From assembly GCF_018449795.1 (NCBI RefSeq), contig NZ_JAAVVE010000006.1, positions 1-64,000 on the forward strand: 64,000 bases of DNA, given 5' to 3'. The stretch comes from Sphingomonas sp. dw_22 (lineage in GTDB: Bacteria > Pseudomonadota > Alphaproteobacteria > Sphingomonadales > Sphingomonadaceae). Numbering within the stretch: position 1 is the stretch's first letter; each line of letters opens with the position of its first letter. The notes beneath the pieces were generated by a model. The model saw only the letters and a list, made by a program, of their open reading frames with translations, did no database searches and was not told where the DNA came from. Both the position numbers and the translations under genes were made by a program. This document shows positions 43,645 through 52,012 of the stretch, in pieces.

Positions 43645-43725
43645 GCACTGCGCTTCCGCCCGCCGCGGCGCCTGTCCGGCCCGCGACGATAGCGCGTTGA
43701 CATGGTCACGGCATAGTTGAATAAA

Positions 43726-43731
43726 GTATAC
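43726..43731 (+). promoter_or_regulatory. GTATAC half-operator upstream of the DPP4-like gene
   Basis: GTATAC occurs 22 bases before the DPP4 ATG in a locally AT-rich stretch, preceded by TTGACA at 43697-43702 that may be a -35 element. Only the core six bases of the proposed operator are present, so this is a weaker candidate. Confidence 0.35.
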
Positions 43732-43753
43732 CATTCTTCAGGGAAGGGTTGGT

Positions 43754-45979
43754 ATGCGGTTCGGTCTCGCGATGGTTGCGGCTTGTGCGCTTGTCCTTCC
43801 CGCCACGGCCATGGCCCAGGCGCTCACGGTCGAGCAGATATTCGGCGACGGTGCCGCCGCGCTGGATCGGCCGCTCGCGAGCAAGTGGCGCGCGGACGGC
43901 GAGGCCTATACCACGCTTGAAGAATCGGCTTCGGTGGCCGGCGGGATCGATATCGTCCGCTACGAGGCCGCCACGGGCGCCCGCTCCATTCTCGTCGATG
44001 CTGCGCTGCTCAAGCCTGCGGGTGCCGACAAGCCGCTCGCGATCACCGATTATGTCTGGTCGCCCGACGGCCAGGCGCTGATGGTCCAGGTCCGCGCGCC
44101 CACTGCGCGGCGCAACAATCCGCTCGGCGATTATTGGCTGCTCGATCTCCGGACCCGCAAGCTGCGCCAGATCGGCGCGGCCCGGCCCGCGCTGAGCCTG
44201 ATCCATGCCGAATTCGCGCCCGACGGCGCGCATGTCGCCTATGTCAGCGGCAACGATCTCTATGTAGAGAACGTCGCCAGCGGCGCGGTGACCCGGCTCA
44301 CCACCGACGGGTCGGACCGCATCCTGAACGGCCGCAGCGACGTGGTCTACGAGGAGGAGTTCGGCCTCGGCAAGGCATTCGAATGGAGCCCGGATTCGCG
44401 GCATATCGCGTATTGGCGGTTCGATACCGAAGGCGTCGGCACCTTCTACATGATCCGCAACACCGACGGACAATATTCCAGGCCGGTGCCGCAGCAATAT
44501 CCCAAGCCCGGCACCACCAACTCGGCGGTCAGGGTCGGGGTGACGGCGATCGACGCGCCGGCAACGACCTGGCTGGCGCTCGAGGGCGATCCGCGCAACA
44601 ATTATGTGCCCCGGATGGACTGGGCCGATGCCGGCCATGTGTTGATCCAGCATGAGAACCGGCTCCAGAACGCCAATCGCGTACTGCTGGGGGACGTCGC
44701 CAGCGGCGCGGTGCGTCCCGTGTTCACCGACACCGACAAGGCGTTCGTGAACATCAACGCGGAGGTGCGTTTCACCAGGGGCGGCAAGTTCACCTGGCTC
44801 AGCGAGCGTGACGGCTGGCGCCACCTCTATCTGGTCGGCCGGGACGGCAGGCTGGATCTGCGCACCCCCGGCAATTTCGACGTGGTCAGCGTCGAGCAGA
44901 TCGACCCGGACTATGCCTATTTCATCGCCGCGCCCGACAATGTCACCCAGCGCTATCTCTACCGGGCACGGCTGACGGGCGCGCCCCGGATCGAGCGGCT
45001 GAGCCCGGCCGGCCAGGCGGGCACGCATAGCTATGATATCGCGCCCGGCGCGAAATGGGCGTTCCACACTTTCTCGACGGTCGATACGCCGCCGGTGACC
45101 GACGTCGTCAGCCTGCCCGGCCACAAGGTGGCGCGGGTGATGGCGGACAATGCGAAGATGCGCGCCTTCGTCGATGCCACGCCGCACCGGCCGACCGAGT
45201 TCTTCAAGGTCGATATCGGCGGCGGTACCGTGCTCGATGCCTGGATGATGAAGCCGCCGCATTTCGATCCGGCGAAGAAATATCCGCTGCTCGTCTATGT
45301 CTATTCCGAGCCCGCCGGCCAGACCGTGGCCGATCGCTGGGGCGGCGACCGCTATCTGTGGCACATGATGCTCGCCCAGCAGGGCTATCTGGTGGCGAGC
45401 GTCGACAGCCGCGGGGCGGCCGCGCCGCGCGGTCGCGACTGGCGCAAGAGCATCTATCGCCAGGTCGGCATCCAGGCATCGGCAGACCAGGCCGCGGCGG
45501 TGGAAAAGATGATCGCCACCCGGCCCTATATCGATGCGAGCCGCATCGGCGTGTGGGGCTGGAGCGGCGGTGGCGCGATGACGCTCAATGCGATGTTCCG
45601 CTATCCGGATCTCTACAGGACCGGCATCGCGGTGGCAGGGCCGGCCAACCAGCTCCTGTACAATTCGGTGTATCAGGAGCGGTACATGGGTCTGCCGGGC
45701 GACAATGAAGCCGGCTATCGCGACGGTTCGCCGATCAACTTCGCCCAGAACCTGAAGGGCAATCTGCTCATCGTCCACGGCACCGGCGACGACAATGTCC
45801 ATTACCAGAATAGCGAGCAGCTGGTGGATCGCCTGATCGGGCTCAACAAGCAGTTCTCGATGATGGCCTATCCGAACCGGACGCACGGCATCACCGAGGG
45901 ACGCAACACCCGGCTCCATTTGTTCACGATGCTGACCAACTATCTGCACGACCATCTGCCGGCCGATCCGGCGAATTGA
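43754..45979 (+). CDS. Secreted dipeptidyl peptidase IV-like (S9B) peptidase
   Basis: 741 residues. The signal peptide is 'VAACALVLPATAMAQA'. The propeller contains the DPP4 double-Glu motif in 'RSDVVYEEEFGLGKAFEWSP', which anchors the N terminus of substrates. The catalytic domain shows Ser in 'GVWGWSGGGAMTL', Asp in 'VHGTGDDNVHYQNS' and His in 'YPNRTHGITEG'. DPP4 enzymes remove X-Pro (and X-Hyp or X-Ala) dipeptides from N termini, which fits a proline/hydroxyproline-rich diet. It is the first gene of a probable operon with the DUF885 paralogue (21 bases on) and the imine reductase. Confidence 0.93.
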   Translation: MRFGLAMVAACALVLPATAMAQALTVEQIFGDGAAALDRPLASKWRADGEAYTTLEESASVAGGIDIVRYEAATGARSILVDAALLKPAGADKPLAITDYVWSPDGQALMVQVRAPTARRNNPLGDYWLLDLRTRKLRQIGAARPALSLIHAEFAPDGAHVAYVSGNDLYVENVASGAVTRLTTDGSDRILNGRSDVVYEEEFGLGKAFEWSPDSRHIAYWRFDTEGVGTFYMIRNTDGQYSRPVPQQYPKPGTTNSAVRVGVTAIDAPATTWLALEGDPRNNYVPRMDWADAGHVLIQHENRLQNANRVLLGDVASGAVRPVFTDTDKAFVNINAEVRFTRGGKFTWLSERDGWRHLYLVGRDGRLDLRTPGNFDVVSVEQIDPDYAYFIAAPDNVTQRYLYRARLTGAPRIERLSPAGQAGTHSYDIAPGAKWAFHTFSTVDTPPVTDVVSLPGHKVARVMADNAKMRAFVDATPHRPTEFFKVDIGGGTVLDAWMMKPPHFDPAKKYPLLVYVYSEPAGQTVADRWGGDRYLWHMMLAQQGYLVASVDSRGAAAPRGRDWRKSIYRQVGIQASADQAAAVEKMIATRPYIDASRIGVWGWSGGGAMTLNAMFRYPDLYRTGIAVAGPANQLLYNSVYQERYMGLPGDNEAGYRDGSPINFAQNLKGNLLIVHGTGDDNVHYQNSEQLVDRLIGLNKQFSMMAYPNRTHGITEGRNTRLHLFTMLTNYLHDHLPADPAN

Positions 45980-46000
45980 CCGCACGCAAGGGGAAGCCGC

Positions 46001-47677
46001 ATGGCCATCGCATATCGTCTCGCCGCAGTGATGCTCGCCATGGGCACGGCCGCCGCCATCTCTCCCGCAATCCCCGCCGAGGCGCAGACAACGGCGGCCG
46101 GCTATCCCGCCTTGGTCAGGCTGTTCCAGGAGTGGCGCGCCTTCGCCAGGCCCGAATGGCGCGGCGGCGTGCCGGACTATACCGCCGCCGGCATGGCGGC
46201 GAAGGTTGCCGCGCTCCCTGCCTGGCAGGCGCGCCTCGCCGCGATCGATCCCAAGGGCTGGCCGGTCGCGCAGCAGACCGACTATCAGCTGGTCAAGGCC
46301 GAGATGAACGGCATGGACTTCGACCAGCGCGTATTGCGGCCCTGGGCGCGCGATCCGAGCTTCTACGTCACGATCTGGCCGTCGCGCACCGACGTGCCCT
46401 CGCGCGAGGCGCCGGTGGCGAGCCCGGAAACCCTGCTCTACGCCTATAAATATCCGCTCTCCGCCGCCGACCAGAAGAAGCTGCTCGGCGAGATCGGCGC
46501 GATTCCCGGCTTCCTGGCGCAGGGCCGCGTCAATCTGAAGGACGCCAACGCGCGCGACCTGTGGTTCTACAGCGTCGCGAGCCTAGACGGGCAGCTGAAG
46601 GCGCTCCAGCAGCTCCAGGCCGGCACGCTGCGGGTGAGCACGCTCGAAGGCAGCTGGAACGCCAATCTGAACGGCGCGAGCCCCGCGCTCAAGAAGGCGG
46701 TGGCCGATGCGATCGCGGCGACCCAGAGTTTTATCGACTGGGTCAAGGCCGAGGCGCCGGGCAAGACCGGTCCGTCGGGCGTCGGCAAGGACAATTACAA
46801 TTGGTACCAGAAGAACGTCCATCTGGTGCCCTATACCTGGGACGACGAAGTCGCCTTGCTCCGCCGCGAGCTCGATCGCGCGCACGCCTCGCTGCGGCTG
46901 GAGGAGCATAACAACCGCAACCTGCCGCCGCTCGACCCGGCGCCCGACGCCGCGACCTTCGACAAGATGGCGCGTCAGCGGCTCGACAAGTTCGTCGACT
47001 TCCTGGTCAGGCAGGAGGTCATTCCGGACAAGCCCTATCTCAAGGATGCGCTGGTCCCGCAGATCAGCCGCTTCGCGCCCGAGGGCAAGCGGCCCTTCTT
47101 CACCCAGGTCATCCTGCGCGAGCCGATGCTGCTCTACAGCCATGATGTCCACTGGATCGATCTTGCCCGCATGCGCGACGAGCCGCATCCCAGCCTGATC
47201 CGGCGTGAGGCTTCGCTGTCGAACATCTGGGACGTGCGTGCCGAGGGCTTCGCGACGGCGTTCGAGGAACTGCTGATGCATGCCGGCCTCTACGACGACA
47301 ATCCGCGCGCCAGGGAGCTGGTATGGATCATGCTCGCCAATCGCGCCGCGCGCGGCCTCGCCTCGCTTTATGTCCAGTCGAACGAATGGACCTTGAAGCA
47401 GGCCGGGCATTTCCACGCCGAATGGACGCCGCGCGGCTGGTCCAACCCCAATGACGAGCTGACGGCGTTCGAGCAGCTGCTCTATCTGCGCCAGCCCGGC
47501 TATGGCACCAGCTATATCATCGGCAAGCTGGAGCTCGATCACGTCATCGCGGCGGACTCGCACGCGCTCGATCGGCAGGGCAGGCCGTTCGCGCTGCGCG
47601 ACTTCCTCGACAAGTGGAACGGCGCCGGCATGATCCCGCCGGCGCTGATCGAGAACGAGATCGTGCCGCAGCCCTGA
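46001..47677 (+). CDS. DUF885-family secreted protein lacking the zinc motif
   Basis: 558 residues with a signal peptide ('AAISPAIPAEAQ'). The C-terminal segment 'QPGYGTSYIIGKLELDHVIA' and the 'DVRAEGFATAFEELLMHAGL' region are DUF885-like. However, the HExxxGHxxQ zinc motif, present in the neighbouring paralogue, is not found: the corresponding stretch reads 'HDVHWIDLARMRDEPHPS'. It may be a non-catalytic, substrate-binding or differently acting member. It lies between DPP4 and the reductase gene with gaps of 21 and 1 bases. Confidence 0.75.
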   Translation: MAIAYRLAAVMLAMGTAAAISPAIPAEAQTTAAGYPALVRLFQEWRAFARPEWRGGVPDYTAAGMAAKVAALPAWQARLAAIDPKGWPVAQQTDYQLVKAEMNGMDFDQRVLRPWARDPSFYVTIWPSRTDVPSREAPVASPETLLYAYKYPLSAADQKKLLGEIGAIPGFLAQGRVNLKDANARDLWFYSVASLDGQLKALQQLQAGTLRVSTLEGSWNANLNGASPALKKAVADAIAATQSFIDWVKAEAPGKTGPSGVGKDNYNWYQKNVHLVPYTWDDEVALLRRELDRAHASLRLEEHNNRNLPPLDPAPDAATFDKMARQRLDKFVDFLVRQEVIPDKPYLKDALVPQISRFAPEGKRPFFTQVILREPMLLYSHDVHWIDLARMRDEPHPSLIRREASLSNIWDVRAEGFATAFEELLMHAGLYDDNPRARELVWIMLANRAARGLASLYVQSNEWTLKQAGHFHAEWTPRGWSNPNDELTAFEQLLYLRQPGYGTSYIIGKLELDHVIAADSHALDRQGRPFALRDFLDKWNGAGMIPPALIENEIVPQP

Positions 47678-47678
47678 C

Positions 47679-48698
47679 ATGACAGAGACCGATACCGAGA
47701 CGATGACGCTCGACGCGGTCCGCGCGCTGGCGCGGTCGGTACTGGCGCGATTCGGCCTGTCGCCGGCCCATGTCGACGCGGTGGCCGAGACGATGGTCGC
47801 CGGCGAACGGGACGGCTGCGCCTCGCACGGCATCTATCGCCTCCTGGTGTGCGCGCACACGATCCGCGCCGGCAAGGTCAGGCTCGACGCCGAGCCGGTG
47901 GCCGAGGATTGCGCGCCCGCGCTGGTGCGGGTGCATGCCGATGGCGGCTATGCGCAGCTGGCGTTCGCGCTTGGCCGGCCGTTGCTGGCGCAGAAGGCGC
48001 GGCGCCACGGCATCGCCGCGCTGGCGATCAACAACTGCGTCCATTTCGCCGCGCTGTGGCCCGAGGTCGAGGTGCTGGCCGAGCGGGGACTGGTCGCCTT
48101 CGCCTGCACGCCCAGCCATGCCTGGGTCGCGCCGGCGGGCGGCACCGCGCCGATCTTCGGTACGAACCCGATCGCGTTCGGCTGGCCGCGGCCGGGCGGG
48201 CACCCCTATGTGTTCGACTTCGCGACCAGCGCGGTGGCGCGCGGCGAGATCGAGCTGCATCGCCGCGCCGGAGAGCCGATCCCGCCCGGCTGGGGGATCG
48301 ACGCCGCCGGCGCGCCGACCACCGATGCCGAGGCGGCGCTGGCCGGGGCGATGCTCACCTTCGGCGGGCACAAGGGATCGGCGCTGGCGACGATGGTCGA
48401 GTTGATCGCCGGACCGCTGATCGGCGACATGACCAGCCGCGAATCGATCGCGGCCGATGCCGGCGCCAAGGCGTCGCCGCTGGGCGGCGAGCTGGTGATC
48501 GCGATCGATCCCGCCGGCTTCCTGGGCGCCGGCGTGGCGGCGCACCTCGCCCGTGCGGAGGCGCTGTTCGAGGGGATAGCGGGGCAGGGCGCGCGCCTGC
48601 CGTCGCAGCGGCGCTATGCGGCGCGGGCGCGCAGCCTGGCCGAAGGCGTGCGGGTACCCAGGGCGTTGCTCGACGATATCCTGGCGTTGCTCGACTGA
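47679..48698 (+). CDS. DpkA-type cyclic imine (pyrroline-2-carboxylate) reductase, Ldh2/malate dehydrogenase-like
   Basis: 339 residues in the NAD(P)H-dependent Ldh2/YlbC-like family. The DpkA branch features are 'DGCASHGIYRLLVC' and 'AINNCVHFAALWPEVEVLAE', with 'IFGTNPIAFGWPRP' and 'FGGHKGSALATMVELIAGPL'. Members of this branch reduce pyrroline-2-carboxylate or piperideine-2-carboxylate to L-proline or L-pipecolate, so the enzyme would salvage the cyclic imine from 3-hydroxyproline or D-proline. ATG 47679 is one base after the DUF885 stop. It is convergent with the D-amino-acid dehydrogenase gene. Confidence 0.82.
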   Translation: MTETDTETMTLDAVRALARSVLARFGLSPAHVDAVAETMVAGERDGCASHGIYRLLVCAHTIRAGKVRLDAEPVAEDCAPALVRVHADGGYAQLAFALGRPLLAQKARRHGIAALAINNCVHFAALWPEVEVLAERGLVAFACTPSHAWVAPAGGTAPIFGTNPIAFGWPRPGGHPYVFDFATSAVARGEIELHRRAGEPIPPGWGIDAAGAPTTDAEAALAGAMLTFGGHKGSALATMVELIAGPLIGDMTSRESIAADAGAKASPLGGELVIAIDPAGFLGAGVAAHLARAEALFEGIAGQGARLPSQRRYAARARSLAEGVRVPRALLDDILALLD

Positions 48699-48702
48699 CC
48701 GT

Positions 48703-48744
48703 TGGAGCCTGTTTCGGCAAAGCAGGAACAGGGGCGAGGCTCCA
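48703..48744. terminator. Hairpin between convergent imine reductase and D-Hyp dehydrogenase genes
   Basis: TGGAGCC (48703-48709) pairs with GGCTCCA (48738-48744) and the adjacent TGTT...AACA extends it. It lies exactly in the 50-base convergent gap. The stem is interrupted and lacks a T run, so termination is probable but not certain. Confidence 0.45.
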
Positions 48745-48748
48745 GACG

Positions 48749-50014
48749 TCAGCTTCCGCCGAAGCGCCGCAGATCGAACGGCGCCAGATCGAGTTCGGGC
48801 GTTTCGCCCGCGATCAGCGCCGCGACGGCCTCGCCGGTCACCGGACCGAGCGTGAGGCCGAGATGCTGGTGCCCGAATGCGTAGAACAGGTTGGGCGCGG
48901 CGCTGCTGCGGCCGATCGCGGGGAGATAATCCGGCAGGGTGGGACGCGCGCCGATCCATTCGTGCACCGCACCGGCGAAGGGCAGGCCGATCGCGGCGGC
49001 ATGCGCGCGGAGCCGCGCCCATTTGCGCGCGTCGGGCGGGGTGGCGATGCTGCCGAACTCGACGAAGCTTGCCGCGCGCAAGCCGCTCCGGAAGCGCGTG
49101 ACGATCAGCGAGCGGTCCTCGAACACCACGGGGGGCAGATCCTCGGGCCAGCCCGCGCCGTCCGACTGGATGTGATAGCCGCGTTCGGCGATGATCGGCA
49201 CGGCATGGCCGAGCGGACGCAGCAGCGCGCCCGATGCCGCGCCGGCGGCGATGACCACCGGGCCGCTCGTCAGCAGCGCGCCGTCGGCGGAAATGGCCTC
49301 GACCGCACCGCCGGCGGTGCGGCGCAGCGTGGCGATCCCGCTTCGACGCGCGCCGCCCAGCCGCAGGAAGGTCGCTTCCAGCGCATCCGCGAGCAGGTCG
49401 GGATCGGCGATCTGGCCGCTGCCCTCGAAGCGTATCGCTCCCGCGATCGGAGCCGATACCAGCGCCCTCAGCTGCGCGAGCTCCGCCGGCGTGACGTCGC
49501 GTACCCGGGCCGATCCCGTGGGCGCTGCCAGCCAATGCGCGCGACCCTTTTCCGCGCTGGCTTCGCTTTCCCAGGCGATGAAATGACCCCGCTCGATCAG
49601 CAGTCCCGGCGCGTCGGCGACTGCGACCAGCCGTCGCCACGCCGGCATCGCCTGCGCCAGCGCCGCTTCCAGCGCCGCCCTGCCGCGGGCATATCCGCTC
49701 GGCCGGGCGGCAAGGAGCAGCCGCAGCGAAAAGGGCAGCCAGTGGGCGATCTCGCCGGGGGGAAGCGACAATGCGCCGCCGCGCCAGAACAACCGGCGCC
49801 ACGCGCTTTTGACGAGCGCGGCCGAGGCGAGCGGCTCGACCTGCTCGGTTGCGATGTGCCCGGCATTGCCCCAGGATGCCGTGCCGCGCATGCCCGACGG
49901 CGCCACCAATATGGTCGAAATGCCCTTTCCCTGCAGAGCGATAGCTACCGAAAGGCCGACGATTCCGCCGCCGATGACAAGTGCCCGTTCCGGGCTGATT
50001 TTAGCAATTGGCAT
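48749..50014 (-). CDS. FAD-dependent D-amino acid dehydrogenase, probable cis-4-hydroxy-D-proline dehydrogenase
   Basis: 421 residues. N-terminal FAD Rossmann motif 'ALVIGGGIVGLSVAIALQGK' and C-terminal DAO signature 'WIGARPTLPDYLPAIGRSSA' with 'YAFGHQHLGLTLGPVTGE'. No signal peptide. Next to a hydroxyproline epimerase and deaminase, the natural substrate is cis-4-hydroxy-D-proline, oxidised to pyrroline-4-hydroxy-2-carboxylate. Its ATG at 50014 has no clear ribosome-binding site and starts seven bases from the candidate operator at 50022. It is divergent from the deaminase gene. Confidence 0.85.
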   Translation of the reverse strand: MPIAKISPERALVIGGGIVGLSVAIALQGKGISTILVAPSGMRGTASWGNAGHIATEQVEPLASAALVKSAWRRLFWRGGALSLPPGEIAHWLPFSLRLLLAARPSGYARGRAALEAALAQAMPAWRRLVAVADAPGLLIERGHFIAWESEASAEKGRAHWLAAPTGSARVRDVTPAELAQLRALVSAPIAGAIRFEGSGQIADPDLLADALEATFLRLGGARRSGIATLRRTAGGAVEAISADGALLTSGPVVIAAGAASGALLRPLGHAVPIIAERGYHIQSDGAGWPEDLPPVVFEDRSLIVTRFRSGLRAASFVEFGSIATPPDARKWARLRAHAAAIGLPFAGAVHEWIGARPTLPDYLPAIGRSSAAPNLFYAFGHQHLGLTLGPVTGEAVAALIAGETPELDLAPFDLRRFGGS

Positions 50015-50021
50015 GGGCGAT

Positions 50022-50035
50022 CTTATATCGTATAC
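50022..50035. promoter_or_regulatory. Candidate GntR operator, site 2 (DAO/deaminase intergenic)
   Basis: Read on the minus strand: GTATACGATATAAG, one base different from sites 1 and 3 over GTATACGRTATA. It lies in the 47-base gap between divergent hydroxyproline genes, 7 bases from the DAO start and 26 bases from the deaminase GTG, so one bound repressor could block both. Confidence 0.58.
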
Positions 50036-50061
50036 GAAAGGCAGTTCAACGGAGATACCAA

Positions 50062-50988
50062 GTGAAATTTGATACGCCCCTGTGGACCGGAGTCTATCCG
50101 GCCGCGACCACGCAATTCGCCCTGGACGGATCGGTGGACATTCCCGCTACCCAGAAGGTGCTGACCGCGCTTGTCGACGATGGCGTCACCGGCCTGATCC
50201 TGCTCGGAACCTGCGGTGAGAACAATTCGCTGGAGGCCGAGGAAAAGCGCACCGTGTTGCGGGCAGCGGTCGAGGCGGTGGGCGGCCGCGTGCCGCTGGT
50301 TTCGGGCGTATCCGAGTTCACCACCGCGCGTGCGGCGGCCTTTGCGAGGGAGGCCGAGACGATCGGCATCGACGCGCTGATGCTGCTGCCGGCGATGGTC
50401 TATGTGCCGACCTCGAACGAGCTCGCCACGCATTTCACGACGGTGGCGAAGAACACGTCGCTGCCGATCATGCTCTACAACAATCCCCCAGCCTATCGCG
50501 TGTCGGTCGATTTCGCCACGCTCGAACAGCTCCGCCCGGTCGAGAACATCGTCGCGGTCAAGGAAAGCGCGCCCGATCCGCGCCGCTTCACCGACGTCAT
50601 CAACCGGTTCGGCGATCGCTACATCGTGATGGCGGGGCTCGACGACATCGCGCTCGAGGGCATGCTGCTGGGCGCCAGCGGCTGGGTCTCGGGCCTGACC
50701 AGCGCCTTCCCGCAGGAATCGGTCGCGCTCATCAAGGCGGTCGAGGCCGGCGACTGGATCGAGGCGCGCCGCATCTATCGCTGGTTCATGCCGCTGCTCC
50801 ACCTCGATGCCGAGCATGACCTGGTCCAGTCGATCAAGCTGGCCGAGGAGATCATGGGCCGTGGCTCCGAACGCGTGCGGCTGCCGCGGCTGCCGCTCGC
50901 CGGCGCGCGCCGCGCCGAGGTGATCGCGATGGTCGAGACGTGCGCGGCGACGCGGCCGACGCTCGAAAAGGTAGTGGCTGCGGCCTGA
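50062..50988 (+). CDS. DapA-family pyrroline-4-hydroxy-2-carboxylate deaminase
   Basis: 308 residues, a class I aldolase-like TIM barrel. The Schiff-base lysine is K167 in 'NIVAVKESAPDPRRF', the Tyr is Y139 in 'IMLYNNPPAYRV', and the substrate loop is 'LLGTCGENNSLEAEEK'. Within the hydroxyproline cluster this matches the deaminase (LhpC-type) that turns pyrroline-4-hydroxy-2-carboxylate into alpha-ketoglutarate semialdehyde and ammonia rather than dihydrodipicolinate synthase. GTG 50062 with GGAG seven bases upstream is chosen over ATG 50008, which would place the operator just after the start codon. It overlaps the epimerase start by one base. Confidence 0.87.
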   Translation: MKFDTPLWTGVYPAATTQFALDGSVDIPATQKVLTALVDDGVTGLILLGTCGENNSLEAEEKRTVLRAAVEAVGGRVPLVSGVSEFTTARAAAFAREAETIGIDALMLLPAMVYVPTSNELATHFTTVAKNTSLPIMLYNNPPAYRVSVDFATLEQLRPVENIVAVKESAPDPRRFTDVINRFGDRYIVMAGLDDIALEGMLLGASGWVSGLTSAFPQESVALIKAVEAGDWIEARRIYRWFMPLLHLDAEHDLVQSIKLAEEIMGRGSERVRLPRLPLAGARRAEVIAMVETCAATRPTLEKVVAAA

Positions 50989-51986
50989 TGCGCCACACCT
51001 TCTTCTGCATCGACGGCCACACGGCGGGCAATCCGGTCCGGCTGGTGGTCGGCGGTGCGCCCTTGCTCAAAGGCGCGTCGATGGCGGAGCGTCGCCAGGA
51101 TTTCCTGGCGCGCTTCGACTGGATCCGCACCGGTCTGTGCTTCGAGCCGCGCGGGCATGACATGATGTCGGGCGGATTCCTCTATCCGCCGACGCGGGAG
51201 GACGCGGATTGCGGCATCCTGTTCATCGAGACCAGCGGCTGCCTGCCGATGTGCGGCCACGGCACGATCGGCATGGTGACCTTCGGGCTGGAGCAGGGGC
51301 TGATCGCGCCGCGCGAGCCGGGCAGGCTGCGGATCGAAGTGCCGGCGGGCATGATCGACATCGAATATCGCGCCGAGGGAGACCGCATCCGCTCGGTCAA
51401 GATCCGCAACGTGCCGGCCTATCTGGCGAAGCGCGGGCTGGAGATCGACGTTCCCGGCTTCGGCCCGCTGTCGATCGACGTCTCCTATGGCGGCAATTAT
51501 TACGCGATCATCGAGCCGCAGGGGCCCTATGAGGGCCTCGACCAGCTCGGCGCGGCGCGGATCATCGAGCTCAGCCGCACGATCCGATCGATGATCCGCG
51601 ACATCTATGAACCCGTGCATCCGCTCGATCCGACGATCCGGGGCGTGAGCCACCTGCTATGGGCCGACAAGCCGAAGGGCGAGGGGGCCGATGGCCGCAA
51701 CGCGGTGTTCTACGGCGAGCGCGCGATCGATCGCAGCCCGTGCGGCACCGGCACGTCCGCGCGCCTCGCCCATCTGGTGGCGACGGGGCGCCTCGCGGTC
51801 GGCGACCGCTTCGTCCACGAAAGCTATATCGGCAGCCGCTTCATCGGCCGGGTGGAGGCTGCAACGGAGATCGCCGGCCAGCCGGCGATCATTCCCTCGA
51901 TCGAGGGTTCGGCCCTCGCGACGGGCTTCAACACCATCTGGATCGACCGCGAAGACCCGTTCTGGGCCGGCTTCACCGTCGTTTGA
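50988..51986 (+). CDS. 4-hydroxyproline 2-epimerase (proline racemase family)
   Basis: 332 residues. Both catalytic cysteines of two-base racemases/epimerases are kept: C89 in 'GCLPMCGHGTIGMV' and C252 in 'DRSPCGTGTSARL'. This excludes the trans-3-hydroxyproline dehydratases of the same family, in which the second Cys is replaced by Thr. It would convert trans-4-hydroxy-L-proline to cis-4-hydroxy-D-proline, the first step of the pathway; proline racemase activity is the alternative. ATG shares a base with the deaminase stop; the permease follows after 26 bases. Confidence 0.9.
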   Translation: MRHTFFCIDGHTAGNPVRLVVGGAPLLKGASMAERRQDFLARFDWIRTGLCFEPRGHDMMSGGFLYPPTREDADCGILFIETSGCLPMCGHGTIGMVTFGLEQGLIAPREPGRLRIEVPAGMIDIEYRAEGDRIRSVKIRNVPAYLAKRGLEIDVPGFGPLSIDVSYGGNYYAIIEPQGPYEGLDQLGAARIIELSRTIRSMIRDIYEPVHPLDPTIRGVSHLLWADKPKGEGADGRNAVFYGERAIDRSPCGTGTSARLAHLVATGRLAVGDRFVHESYIGSRFIGRVEAATEIAGQPAIIPSIEGSALATGFNTIWIDREDPFWAGFTVV

Positions 51987-52012
51987 AAACACAGCGCAGG
52001 GGGAGCGAAGAA

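Noticed and set aside
50062..50988. dapA (dihydrodipicolinate synthase) for the lysine pathway
   Set aside because: The fold and Lys fit, but the gene lies between hydroxyproline dehydrogenase and epimerase and away from lysA, so the deaminase of the hydroxyproline route is the better reading.
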